From: DAINPP01 sp963667315
GTDB lineage: Bacteria; Thermotogota; Thermotogae; MWEM01
Direction: 5' to 3'
DNA: 64,000 bases
Assembly: GCA_963667315.1 (NCBI GenBank)
Contig: OY763325.1
Coordinates: 1,054,001-1,118,000 of the forward strand
The position numbers were made by a program, and so were the translations under genes. The notes below the pieces were generated by a model. The model worked only from the letters and a program-made list of their open reading frames with translations. It was not told the DNA's origin and ran no database searches. Positions 44,386 through 53,735 of the stretch are shown here, piece after piece (the first letter of the stretch is position 1; each line of letters starts with the position of its first letter).

Positions 44386-46101
44386 ATGAAACACCGTTGG
44401 GGCTTAAAGGTTCTCATAAAATTGTTTTTATTTTTGCTTCTTTTTATATTTTGTACCGTGGTGATTGCAGTACCGATTAAAGTAAGAACGGTACCTGGAA
44501 ACGCCTCCGTTTATATCGATAACTCGCTCTTTGCGATTTCTGACCGAAACGGAGTTCTTTCAGACATGCTTTTTCTGATGGAGGGAACGTACAAATTCAG
44601 AGCTGAAAAGCCCGGATATAATCCCGTTGAAAAAACCATTATCATCAATGAGGCAACGTCAATCCTTCTTGAGATGATCCCATCAGGTGTCTTATCCATC
44701 AAGACTTTCCCGGAGGATGCCATAATTACTGTTGATCTAGACAGCAAACATACCGGTTCCTTTGAAGACGATTTACCGATCGGAAAGCATTATATCGAAG
44801 TCAGCAGAGATGGGTATATCCCCAGAACCTTTTATCTTGATATCAAACAATATCAGAAAAGAACACTTGAAGTTGCTTTATCTAAGGAAGGATTCACTAA
44901 AATTCTTTCTGACCCTTCAGGAGCCCTTGTGAGTGTTGACGGCAATCCGATTGGGGAAACACCCCTTGAAACACATATTGAACCGGGAAAACATATTCTT
45001 GCTTTCCATAAGGATTGGCATTATTCTGAAAGCATGGATATAGAGATCACAGGGGAATTGACAAACGAGTTCACTCAGATATTGATACCGTATGCCAATT
45101 TAAAGATCTCTGCCTCACCGGCAGATGTAACCCTAAGGCTTGATGATTCAATTTCGGGCGTTTCAGAATTAATCGCAAAGGAATTGTCTGTGGGTAAACA
45201 TAAACTGACTTTGTCAGCTGACGGATACAGATCGAAAGAGGTGGAGATATACCTTGAGGCCGGCGAAAACAGTCTGTCTGAAAGTCTCGATCTGAAAGAG
45301 TATCCCTGGACAATTTCCGCAACGCCTGCTGCTGTTCTAATGGTTGATGGAAAAGAAATTGGACTGACACCGCTACAGACTATGCTTTCACATGGTTATC
45401 ACAATATTCATCTCAGAAGTGGCGAGAAGGAGTGGATGACAAAAGTAGAAGCGTTAAAAGAGGGCAATATTGCTGTTAATTTGAATTTTGAAACAACGGT
45501 TCTCTTCGATGTCATACCCGCCGGACAATCCTATGTCATTCACAAAGGTGTAGAATATCAGTCCCCTGCATTGATCAACACAGAATACGGATTACAGACC
45601 TTTGACATCGTACGAGGCGGTTATCCCGTCAGGAGAAGGATATTTAAATTCCTGCCCGGAAAGATTTACGAAGAGACCATAAACCTTGAAGGAGAATCTG
45701 AACTTTTCCTCGTTACAAAACCTTCAGGCGCATCTGTGTACTGGATGGGGGCTTATATCGGAAAATCTCCCTTCAGAGGAGAAAAGATTCGTACCGGCAG
45801 CGGAACCCTTAAACTGGTATGGGATAACGGCGCTGAATTTAAGGAAAATCTCACGTTGCTTGACGGTGAAACCTATACCCTGTACAGAGAAATCCCATCT
45901 CAGACTTTGGTGTCGGTAAATTCTCTGCCGGAGGAACTTGAAATATTCCTTGACGGTAAAGCCAGTGGTTTAACACCTGTACAGTTATACCTCAAACCGG
46001 GAAATTACATCATCAGCTGTCAGAATAGCGATGGAAAAGTACAGGAAAAGTTGATCAACCTCAACGGAGAAAAAGAACGAACAATCAATTTTGTATTTTA
46101 A
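44386..46101 (+). CDS. Exported multi-PEGA-domain protein
   Basis: This 571-residue protein has an N-terminal hydrophobic signal or anchor (ending TVVIAVP) followed by about eight PEGA repeats of ~70 residues. Each has the pattern G..V.VDG...G.TP....L..G.H.I.....GY. Clear examples are GALVSVDGNPIGETPLE, AAVLMVDGKEIGLTPLQ and EELEIFLDGKASGLTPVQ. PEGA repeats are thought to bind cell-surface polymers or pack into rods. There is no enzymatic domain. The start at ATG 44386 has GGTGG 8 bases upstream. The neighbours (Omp-alpha-like rod and PpiC foldase) favour a structural role in the outer envelope. Confidence 0.82.
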   Translation: MKHRWGLKVLIKLFLFLLLFIFCTVVIAVPIKVRTVPGNASVYIDNSLFAISDRNGVLSDMLFLMEGTYKFRAEKPGYNPVEKTIIINEATSILLEMIPSGVLSIKTFPEDAIITVDLDSKHTGSFEDDLPIGKHYIEVSRDGYIPRTFYLDIKQYQKRTLEVALSKEGFTKILSDPSGALVSVDGNPIGETPLETHIEPGKHILAFHKDWHYSESMDIEITGELTNEFTQILIPYANLKISASPADVTLRLDDSISGVSELIAKELSVGKHKLTLSADGYRSKEVEIYLEAGENSLSESLDLKEYPWTISATPAAVLMVDGKEIGLTPLQTMLSHGYHNIHLRSGEKEWMTKVEALKEGNIAVNLNFETTVLFDVIPAGQSYVIHKGVEYQSPALINTEYGLQTFDIVRGGYPVRRRIFKFLPGKIYEETINLEGESELFLVTKPSGASVYWMGAYIGKSPFRGEKIRTGSGTLKLVWDNGAEFKENLTLLDGETYTLYREIPSQTLVSVNSLPEELEIFLDGKASGLTPVQLYLKPGNYIISCQNSDGKVQEKLINLNGEKERTINFVF

Positions 46102-46113
46102 AAGGGGGCAACT

Positions 46114-47148
46114 ATGAATAAAATTCTGATCACTATTATCTTTGCACTGATGGTTTCTGCCACATTATTCTCAGCGCCACCAGATGTATCGAACCAGCTG
46201 GATACATATGATGAAGTCCTGAATATGATAGAAACGGGGATTATGACCGTTGACAGTAAAGGATATTTTCATGGAACAAACAGCGTTAACCGGTATGAAC
46301 TGGCTGAAACGATGTTCAACCTTCGGGAAAATATTCTTGGGAGTAAGATTTTCAAAGAAGTTGCCGGTGTTAGTGGAAAAGTCATCAGGATAGAAGAAGA
46401 AGTTGCCGGTAATAATGTATCAATTGATAGACTAAGAGAAAGAATCACTATTCTGGAAGTATCACTCAGCAAGGAAGAACTTGATGCGATGGAACAAAGG
46501 CTCGTTATCATCAAGGATGAGGTGCTGGTTCAGCTGCAGATGCTTGAAGACAAAACGAGTTTTATAACCGGTTACAGCGATTTTCTGACAGCTGTGGAAA
46601 GAGAACTGGAAGACCTTATTTCACAGGTTCAGGAACAGGATTCAAGACTTGCGGCAAATGAAGCCAATGTCAGCAGATTGATTGATTATCTGAGGATTTA
46701 CGGAGATCTTGATAAATGGATGAAGCAGATGGAGGATGAAGACCTTACCCTTCACGCTTCTGACAAAGCCCTTATGGGAGAAATCGACGGATTGAAACAG
46801 AGAATGGATAATCTTGAGTTCCTCGGTCAGGAAATTCTGTCTTTCAGGACAACGATGGAAGAAGCAGCCCCCGTGCTTGAAAATGCCGCCAGAATTCCTG
46901 AAATAGAGATAACGCTTGGCAATTACAATCAGAGAATCACCAATCTTGAATCAATGGGAACAGCGGTTAACACACTCGCTCAGGATAATGATTATCTGAA
47001 AATAGAAAATGATAGACTAAAGCAGGAAATGACGGATATAAAAATGCAGATGTGGTATGCTATCGGTATCGGTGTAGCCGGTGCTGCACTTTCCGGGGTT
47101 GCACTCGTTTATGCGTTTATGAACTCATCAAAAACCACTGTAGAATAA
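46114..47148 (+). CDS. Omp-alpha-like SLH/coiled-coil envelope spacer
   Basis: This 344-residue protein has a signal peptide (MNKILITIIFALMVSATLFSA) and one SLH-like domain (LDTYDEVLNMIETGIM to VNRYELAETMFNL). A long coiled-coil rod of ~220 residues follows, and the C-terminal membrane segment (AIGIGVAGAALSGVALVYAFM) is its anchor. This is the domain order of Thermotoga Omp-alpha, which spans the periplasm between peptidoglycan and the outer sheath (toga). The length is similar to or slightly below Omp-alpha. GGGGG precedes ATG 46114. It is the strongest single clue to the organism. Confidence 0.78.
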   Translation: MNKILITIIFALMVSATLFSAPPDVSNQLDTYDEVLNMIETGIMTVDSKGYFHGTNSVNRYELAETMFNLRENILGSKIFKEVAGVSGKVIRIEEEVAGNNVSIDRLRERITILEVSLSKEELDAMEQRLVIIKDEVLVQLQMLEDKTSFITGYSDFLTAVERELEDLISQVQEQDSRLAANEANVSRLIDYLRIYGDLDKWMKQMEDEDLTLHASDKALMGEIDGLKQRMDNLEFLGQEILSFRTTMEEAAPVLENAARIPEIEITLGNYNQRITNLESMGTAVNTLAQDNDYLKIENDRLKQEMTDIKMQMWYAIGIGVAGAALSGVALVYAFMNSSKTTVE

Positions 47149-47162
47149 TTAAAGGTGATAGA

Positions 47163-48203
47163 TTGAACATTGATTTATTTGATTATTATTTACCCTCTGA
47201 ACTGATCGCTCAAAATGCTGCAGAACCGCGAGACAGTTCACGGCTTATGGTAATGAACAGGAAAACAAAAACCGTTGAACACAGGAGATTTTACAATATT
47301 AAGGACTATCTTTTACCCGGTGATCTTCTTGTCGTTAATAATACACGTGTCATTCCGGCAAGATTGTTCGGTGAAAAAGAGACCGGAGCCAGAATCGAAA
47401 TATTTCTCTTGAATGAAAGAGCAGAAAACACATGGGAAACACTCTGCAAGCCCGGGAAAAGGATAAAACCCGGGAGTAGGGTATTCTTTGAACTGGAAGG
47501 CAAGCGAGTCCTTTCTGCAAAATGCACAGAGATAAAAGCAGATGGAAACAGGGTCTTTCTGTTCGAAAGTCTCACAGATGAAACGGAAAGAGAACTGATG
47601 TTTAAAATCGGTAATGTTCCGCTTCCACCCTATATTCATGAAGAATTAAAGGAAACAGAAAGATATCAGACCGTTTATTCAAGTCAGACAGGGGCAGTAG
47701 CAGCACCCACTGCCGGATTGCATTTCACCCCTGAATTGCTGAAAGAACTTGTCGAATATGGAGTCGATATTGCAGAAATAACGCTTCATGTCGGTTTGGG
47801 AACGTTCAGACCGGTTGATGTCGACACGGTAGAAGAACATCAGATGCATCATGAAGAATATTTTGTCAAAAAAGAAATTGCCGACAAAATATTCATGGCA
47901 AAAAAAGAAGGCAGAAGGATTATCGCGGTAGGTACAACAAGTATCAGGGTACTTGAAACGATTGCAGATCTGAATAGAGATGAAAATGGAGGTTTTTCAG
48001 GCAGCACCGATATCTTCATTTACCCACCTTATCAATTTAAATTGGTAGATGCGTTGATTACAAATTTTCATTTACCCAAAAGCACTTTACTGATATTACT
48101 TTCAGCCTTTGCGGACAGAGAATATATTATGTCCGCCTATCAGACTGCAATAAATGAGAAATATAGATTTTATTCGTTTGGAGATGCCTGTCTAATCTTA
48201 TGA
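47163..48203 (+). CDS. queA: S-adenosylmethionine:tRNA ribosyltransferase-isomerase
   Basis: This 346-residue enzyme adds the epoxycyclopentane ring in queuosine synthesis at tRNA position 34. Family landmarks are DFYLP-like FDYYLPSELIAQ, RDSSRLMV, LLVVNNTRVIPARL, GAVAAPTAGLHFT, LHVGLGTFRPV and TNFHLPKSTLLIL. The start is TTG 47163 with AAAGGTGAT upstream. An ATG-less extension back to 47052 overlaps the previous gene and is rejected. The stop overlaps the next gene as ATGA. Confidence 0.94.
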   Translation: MNIDLFDYYLPSELIAQNAAEPRDSSRLMVMNRKTKTVEHRRFYNIKDYLLPGDLLVVNNTRVIPARLFGEKETGARIEIFLLNERAENTWETLCKPGKRIKPGSRVFFELEGKRVLSAKCTEIKADGNRVFLFESLTDETERELMFKIGNVPLPPYIHEELKETERYQTVYSSQTGAVAAPTAGLHFTPELLKELVEYGVDIAEITLHVGLGTFRPVDVDTVEEHQMHHEEYFVKKEIADKIFMAKKEGRRIIAVGTTSIRVLETIADLNRDENGGFSGSTDIFIYPPYQFKLVDALITNFHLPKSTLLILLSAFADREYIMSAYQTAINEKYRFYSFGDACLIL

Positions 48204-48715
48204 AAAGCAGAGAGATTGCGGAAACGGCTGTATTCTGTGCTTTGTCAGTAGTCATCCTATTTATCGCATCCGTTTTGCCGTTTAATAAGCTTTTCATAGC
48301 TGCAATCAGTGCATTTCTACTGGAATTGTACAGGAAGAGAAACGGCATCAAACTCACCATTACCGTCTATACGATTACCGCTTTGCTTGCTTTTTTGCTC
48401 ATTCCACAAAAAAGTTTTGCGCTGTTGTATTTGACTGTATTCGGTGGATACGTTCTATTGAGGAATTTGATTTGGTTTAAATCAAGGATTATCAGCAAGG
48501 GTTTATTAATCCTGTCAATGAATGGAATGATTACAGGACTTTATTTTGTAGGAGATATAATGCTTGAAGGAACCTTTGATATTATTTTTCAAAGACCTAT
48601 GTGGCAGATAATCATTATGTTTTTCGTCTTACAATTGGCTATTTTTTTATACGACTACGCTCTAACTCTTGCGATTGGTATGTTGGAAAAATACCTTAGA
48701 AAAATGGGAATATAA
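48200..48715 (+). CDS. Small integral membrane protein of unknown function
   Basis: This 171-residue protein has about five membrane segments covering most of its length. The start overlaps the queA stop as ATGA. The N-terminus (EIAETAVFCALSVVILFIASVLP) recalls small membrane proteins such as ECF S-components, but I see no decisive motif. It may support precursor uptake or envelope function. The PpiC gene follows 22 bases later. Confidence 0.6.
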   Translation: MKSREIAETAVFCALSVVILFIASVLPFNKLFIAAISAFLLELYRKRNGIKLTITVYTITALLAFLLIPQKSFALLYLTVFGGYVLLRNLIWFKSRIISKGLLILSMNGMITGLYFVGDIMLEGTFDIIFQRPMWQIIIMFFVLQLAIFLYDYALTLAIGMLEKYLRKMGI

Positions 48716-48737
48716 CTTAACTTGGGAGGGAATCATC

Positions 48738-50384
48738 TTGAAGAAATTACTTTCACTGTTCATTGTTCTTACACTTATCACAACTTTTGTCATGGCTGAG
48801 GAAAATACATCCTCCATGCCTGATGTGCAACTTGGAAATATCTCAACGGAAACAAACGAAATCGATACTGAAGCGGTAGCCGCTCAGGTAACAGAGCAGC
48901 AGAAGGCTATCAGAATATTTGAAAATGGAGAAGATACAGGATTCGGAATCGAAATGAGAGACATAGAAACTCAGTACAAAGACTACGAACAGATGTATTC
49001 AAGTCAGCAGCAGAACTTCAATCCGGTCTTTGACGGTGTCTTTTTAAGATTCGATATTGCTAATTACAAGGCAGAAGTGGAATTACTTGACATGTATGCC
49101 ATAAAAAACAATATCACAGTTGATGCACTTGAGCTGGAAGAGGAAGTCAATAATATCGTTTCCGAAATCTCAGCCAACGAACAGTACAAGCAGCAGGTTA
49201 TCACGAATTATGGATCAATGGAAGCCTTTTATCAGTTCGTAAAGATGGTCAGAAGAGAAGAACTTGTCAGAGCCAAAGCTATGGAAGAAGTCGCTCCTTT
49301 GACAGAAGAAGCAATAAAGGAAGCCTTTATCAAGCAGCAGTCGGATCTCGTATTAAAATACGAGCAGGTAAAGGCGAAACATATATTGGTTGAATCCCTT
49401 GAAGAAGCCGAAAAGATTAAAGCTGATGTGGAAGCCGGCAGTATCACTTTTGAGGATGCGGCAAACCAGTTTACAACTGACCCCGGAAACCAGGGAACAA
49501 AAGGCGGAGAGCTCGGTTGGGTACCAAGAGGCAGAACCGTACCGGAATTTGAAGCTGCTGCATTTTCAACCGAAGTTGGAGAAATCAGTATGCCTGTTAA
49601 ATCACAATTCGGATATCATATCATTCTGGTTGAAGATAAGAAGCCTTTAAGAACATACAATGACTTCAAAGCCATGACTGAAGCATACAATACTTTCACC
49701 CAGACAGTCCAGCAGAACCTCTTAACAACATGGTTCAAAGAATATATGACAGAAAATAATATCACTTTTGAATACGTTGATTACATGAAATCAATCAAGA
49801 AGTTTGGTGAAGTTTATACACAATCATCACAGACAGGTGATTATGCAACGATGATTTCATTCGTGATTGATTTCAAACCAGTATCCTTTAACGCCAGAGC
49901 GTTCTACGAAGTTGCAATTCAGAGTGTGCTTCAGCTTGCCGATCAAGTACCGGGAACAGTAACAGATGAACAGAGAGCGAAAATTGATGCACTCAGACTC
50001 GATAACCTCAAGGCAATGTCAACCGATACTGAGAATGGTTTCGCCGCTTTAAGCAGATACTATGCACTCAACCCGGATGACACAAGAATGGCTATCAAAT
50101 TCTTTGACAAATTTATTTCCGAAGCACTTATCGTTGCACAGGATGCAGAATTCATGACAGCTTACGGTGATCAGGTTGTTGCTCAGCTCATGCAGGCATA
50201 TCCCGGTCTTCAGACAATCGCAGAGGATGTAAATGCCGATTCAAGAGATAGAGTTATCGCTTATCTTTATATGATCAGAATCAACAAGATCACAGGTGAT
50301 ACCGAATTCAACAAGGAACTTGGGGATAAGATACTTGAATTGGATCCCAGCAACGAAGAAGTTCTTAAATACATAGAAGACTAA
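48738..50384 (+). CDS. Exported PpiC-type peptidyl-prolyl isomerase
   Basis: This 548-residue protein has signal peptide MKKLLSLFIVLTLITTFVMA. A SurA-like N-terminal helical part (~30-215) is followed by one parvulin domain (~220-325: KAKHILVESLEEAEKI, then FTTDPGNQGTKGGELGWVPRG, then FGYHIILVEDK). A ~220-residue helical C-terminal part comes last. It is a periplasmic foldase or chaperone, likely serving outer-envelope proteins. The start at TTG 48738 has GGGAGG 7 bases upstream; the frame from 48669 overlaps the previous gene. A terminator ends the long operon here. Confidence 0.87.
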   Translation: MKKLLSLFIVLTLITTFVMAEENTSSMPDVQLGNISTETNEIDTEAVAAQVTEQQKAIRIFENGEDTGFGIEMRDIETQYKDYEQMYSSQQQNFNPVFDGVFLRFDIANYKAEVELLDMYAIKNNITVDALELEEEVNNIVSEISANEQYKQQVITNYGSMEAFYQFVKMVRREELVRAKAMEEVAPLTEEAIKEAFIKQQSDLVLKYEQVKAKHILVESLEEAEKIKADVEAGSITFEDAANQFTTDPGNQGTKGGELGWVPRGRTVPEFEAAAFSTEVGEISMPVKSQFGYHIILVEDKKPLRTYNDFKAMTEAYNTFTQTVQQNLLTTWFKEYMTENNITFEYVDYMKSIKKFGEVYTQSSQTGDYATMISFVIDFKPVSFNARAFYEVAIQSVLQLADQVPGTVTDEQRAKIDALRLDNLKAMSTDTENGFAALSRYYALNPDDTRMAIKFFDKFISEALIVAQDAEFMTAYGDQVVAQLMQAYPGLQTIAEDVNADSRDRVIAYLYMIRINKITGDTEFNKELGDKILELDPSNEEVLKYIED

Positions 50385-50405
50385 TTGAACGATTGATATT
50401 ATATT

Positions 50406-50438
50406 AAAAGGGGCAGAATATTCTTCTGCCCCTTTTTC
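50406..50438 (+). terminator. Terminator at the end of the arcA-ppiC run
   Basis: A 13-bp stem AAAAGGGGCAGAA / TTCTGCCCCTTTT with a 5-base loop and a run of T. Confidence 0.92.
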
Positions 50439-50453
50439 ATATGAGGTGATGAA

Positions 50454-51152
50454 ATGTTAAGCAAGGAATATAAAGAAAAAATCAAAACATTCTGGACAAA
50501 TAATCTGAAAAGAGAGGATTTAAACGATATTGAAACCTATATCAAAATCTCAAAAGAAACTGAAAAAGACATTTGGGAGATCATATATTTTGAAGATTAC
50601 AGAATCCTGTGCATCCCTGAAGGAGTTGAAGAAATTCCGACTAAGCTATGGGAACTCATCTCTTTAAATATGGATGAAGAACAACTTGATGAAAAGATCA
50701 ACAATCTTGAAGAAAAAAGGTATATCATGTATCTTCCACCTGAAAGTTTTCATGAAACAACCATAGAAAATGGAGATTTCAGAAAAATCGGTGATTCCGA
50801 CAAAGAGGCATTCAACGCATTAAAGAAGCGAACTACTCCTGAAGATGATGAACTGTCATTTGTTGAAATGGATCATCCCGTTATCTTCGGTTGTTATATG
50901 GATGATAAACTCGTCTCTGTCAGCAGTAATCTTAACTGGGGCGAACATCTTGCTGATATCGGAATTTTGACCGATTCGGAATACAGAAAACGCGGAATTG
51001 GAAGAGGTACGGTCAATGCCCTTTGTGGATACAATATTGAGCAGGGAAAGATTAATCAGTACAGGTGTGATGCAGAGAATAAAGGGTCCTATTTTACCGG
51101 AAAAGCGATCGGATTCGAGACGCTGGCATTGGTTTACAGATTTAAGATCTGA
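50454..51152 (+). CDS. GNAT-family N-acetyltransferase
   Basis: In this 232-residue protein the C-terminal ~100 residues fit a GNAT fold: FGCYMDDKLVSVSSN, then IGILTDSEYRKRGIGRGTV with the acetyl-CoA loop RKRGIGRG, then CDAENKGSYFTGKAIGFE. The N-terminal ~115 residues are an unfamiliar acidic region. GAGGTGATG precedes ATG 50454. It acetylates an unknown amine substrate in the cytoplasm. Terminators on both sides show that it is monocistronic, although I see no clear promoter in the 70 bases upstream. Confidence 0.83.
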   Translation: MLSKEYKEKIKTFWTNNLKREDLNDIETYIKISKETEKDIWEIIYFEDYRILCIPEGVEEIPTKLWELISLNMDEEQLDEKINNLEEKRYIMYLPPESFHETTIENGDFRKIGDSDKEAFNALKKRTTPEDDELSFVEMDHPVIFGCYMDDKLVSVSSNLNWGEHLADIGILTDSEYRKRGIGRGTVNALCGYNIEQGKINQYRCDAENKGSYFTGKAIGFETLALVYRFKI

Positions 51153-51166
51153 GTTTACGTTTATTC

Positions 51167-51200
51167 AAAAGAAAATCCCCTCATGAGGGGATTTTCTTTT
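51167..51200. terminator. Bidirectional terminator
   Basis: A fully palindromic 34-base element, core GAAAATCCCC / GGGGATTTTC with A and T runs at the ends, between convergent stops. Confidence 0.92.
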
Positions 51201-51225
51201 CATTCAATAACCCCTATGGAAGACA

Positions 51226-53334
51226 TTATTGTTTATGCAAAACCACTACTTTGCTTTTAAAATGTGTATTTGAAGTCACTGATACCTCATATTCCTGCAT
51301 GAAATTAATATCAAGACCTCTGTACATCAGATAAGCTCCTGAAAATTCAAAATCAGTTCCAGCTAATTTATAGATGGATTTTTCATCAAGGGCTTTCAAT
51401 TTTACTCTCAACACTTTAAACATTGAGAGTGGTGACGGATTCTTCATACAGAATAATACAACTTCATTTTCATCTTTTGAAAGGTATTCTTTTACAGTAA
51501 AAGAATCCTCTCTTGGAGAGATGATTCTATATACTGATCCATTTTGAACCGTATTTCTAATCATCTTGTACTGGGTAATCAATTCAGCTGATTTTTTCAG
51601 TTCTTCTTCTGAATATTCCGAAAGATCAGAGCCGATGCCAAGAGACCCCATCATAGACGAATGAAATCTATATTCAAGAGGATAAGCATCTTTTCCTGCC
51701 CAATCCGTAACCCATGCCATCATCATCTTTGTGTTGTAACAAAGACTGAATCCTTCCTGAATAAACTGTCTGTCGTACGGATCAGTGTTGTCCGAAGTCC
51801 AGAACTGATCGGCATAGCGCATAATTGCAGTATCCACTCTTGCTCCTCCTGATGAGCAGGATTCCATGATAACTTGTGGATGCTTTTCCTTAAGTAGCCG
51901 CCAGATATCGTACAGATTTTCAACCGCAACTGTCCACATCCTTCTCGGATCTTCCGACTCTCTCCAGCCGGCTTCGTAAACCGGTCTATTCATATCCCAT
52001 TTGATGAATTTCACATTGTAATTGTTCAAAAGATGGTCCACACTGTCAAAAACATATCGTTTGACTTCCTCTTTCGCCAGGTTCAACATCAGCTGATTTC
52101 GGCATTCAGTTCTCGGTCTGTTTTGAAAGTTCAAGACCCAGTCCGGATGTGTTCTGTACAAATCACTATTCGGATTGACCATTTCCGGTTCAATCCATAT
52201 ACCAAAATCCATTCCTTTTTCATTGACATATGTGATCAAAGATTCAAGCCCATTTGGAAACTTTTCCCTGTTGACCGTCCAATCTCCAAGACCAATTTTA
52301 TCACTGGATCGCTGACCAAACCAGCCATCATCCACTACAAAGATCTCACAACCTATCTGAGCTGCTTTATCTGCCAATTTCTTCTGATTTTCTTCATTCA
52401 CATCAAAAGCCGTTGCTTCCCAGGAATTATACAGAACTTTTCTGACTTGATGCGCATTTTCTGAAGGCATGATCCGCTCAAGTTGAAACCTGTGAAGTCG
52501 TCTGCTCATTTCTCCAAAGCCCTGATCAGTATATCCAATATGAACAGGAGGCGCTTTAAATTCTTCGCCGGGACAAAGATTAAAATCAGAATCCCATTCG
52601 TTCATACCTGTACAGATCTGAATATTCTCATAAGGAATTTTGTGTATTACTGTTTTCCAGTTGCCGCCCCATGATAATAAACCAAACCAGACATCCCCTT
52701 TATCTTCATCGGCTCTGTCATCTATTGCAAAGAATGGATTGTGGAAGGCACTTGTTCTCCCTTCACGACTTTCGATACTCTTTTTCCCGGGTTCTATCTT
52801 TTCTTTGGTGATCCTTGTTTCATGTGCCCACATGCCATTCAGATGTGTCAATTCGTAGGATTCTTTCTGGGGAAGATAGAAAGAAGCACTCTTAAAGTTC
52901 TCGAGCCTGATCGCCGAATCTGAACGATTGTAAACGATCGCAGAGCGTTCTATGAGATCATATTCCTCAAAAAGCCGATAGTTCAACATCACTTCAAGTT
53001 TGTAAAATTCATCGATCAGAGAAACCTTCAGAACATCCCCATTAATCCGATGAGCTGCATATTTTAAATTGACATCTCTTACACCATCACTGTAAACCGT
53101 CTGAAGGCAAGGTTCCGTTTTACTCGCCTCCCCCCTTGTAGGGAATTCATCATTCCAATCCCACCAGGGACTATCAAAATAAAAATCGAAACTTGGATAA
53201 TCGGCAGGTCTCGCTAACTTCTTACCCCAATAAGTATGCTTAATTGCGCCTGTTTTGTATACACCAAATGAATAGGCGGTGTTTTTCGTTTCAAGTACCC
53301 ATAAATTTCTGTTTGAATCAAATCGTATTCCCAT
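51226..53334 (-). CDS. Alpha-galactosidase, GH36 family
   Basis: This 702-residue enzyme has the GH36 catalytic landmarks. The nucleophile Asp is in KWDMNRP, the acid/base Asp is in SDNTDPYDR, and the substrate-binding CSSGGARVD, WEATAFDV and VDDGWFG are all present. It releases terminal alpha-1,6-galactose from raffinose-type sugars or galactomannan fragments. There is no signal peptide, so it acts in the cytoplasm on imported sugars. AGGAGAG precedes ATG 53334. It stands alone, with no sugar transporter beside it, which raises the possibility that a distant importer supplies it. Confidence 0.92.
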   Translation of the reverse strand: MGIRFDSNRNLWVLETKNTAYSFGVYKTGAIKHTYWGKKLARPADYPSFDFYFDSPWWDWNDEFPTRGEASKTEPCLQTVYSDGVRDVNLKYAAHRINGDVLKVSLIDEFYKLEVMLNYRLFEEYDLIERSAIVYNRSDSAIRLENFKSASFYLPQKESYELTHLNGMWAHETRITKEKIEPGKKSIESREGRTSAFHNPFFAIDDRADEDKGDVWFGLLSWGGNWKTVIHKIPYENIQICTGMNEWDSDFNLCPGEEFKAPPVHIGYTDQGFGEMSRRLHRFQLERIMPSENAHQVRKVLYNSWEATAFDVNEENQKKLADKAAQIGCEIFVVDDGWFGQRSSDKIGLGDWTVNREKFPNGLESLITYVNEKGMDFGIWIEPEMVNPNSDLYRTHPDWVLNFQNRPRTECRNQLMLNLAKEEVKRYVFDSVDHLLNNYNVKFIKWDMNRPVYEAGWRESEDPRRMWTVAVENLYDIWRLLKEKHPQVIMESCSSGGARVDTAIMRYADQFWTSDNTDPYDRQFIQEGFSLCYNTKMMMAWVTDWAGKDAYPLEYRFHSSMMGSLGIGSDLSEYSEEELKKSAELITQYKMIRNTVQNGSVYRIISPREDSFTVKEYLSKDENEVVLFCMKNPSPLSMFKVLRVKLKALDEKSIYKLAGTDFEFSGAYLMYRGLDINFMQEYEVSVTSNTHFKSKVVVLHKQ

Positions 53335-53735
53335 TTTCTCTCCTTTGCCTCATAGAGAAATATTTGTAGAATTAAAATATTCCAAAGGCTTATGTATAAA
53401 CTTGTGATCAGGAGAATGGCCTGTTGAAATGCAAAAAAACATCTCCCAAAAACAACACTTCAATATTATAACAAGAAAAAGATCAACAAGAATTATACTG
53501 ATCAGCATATTATTTTGAACAATTCGACTCATCAATAATTTAGCACTATTAAGTTACTATTGCTTTGCATACAAACAACGGTATAAAATATATTGCTATA
53601 AACATACTATTTTGTAATCTATAGATAATTATATCCTATTTTAGTTTGACTTTTTTCATTTTATATGATAATATCTGATTTATACTATGATATTTTTAAC
53701 CGTCTAATTCATTTTTTTATTCGGAGGTGCTTATT
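53335..53735. promoter_or_regulatory. Divergent promoter region, alpha-galactosidase / ABC exporters
   Basis: This AT-rich gap holds TGTTATAAT on the minus strand at 53465-53473 (extended -10 for the galactosidase, ~130-base leader). It also holds TTGACT (53646-53651) 17 bases from TAATAT (53669-53674) on the plus strand for the ABC genes. Nothing else was recognised. Confidence 0.5.
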
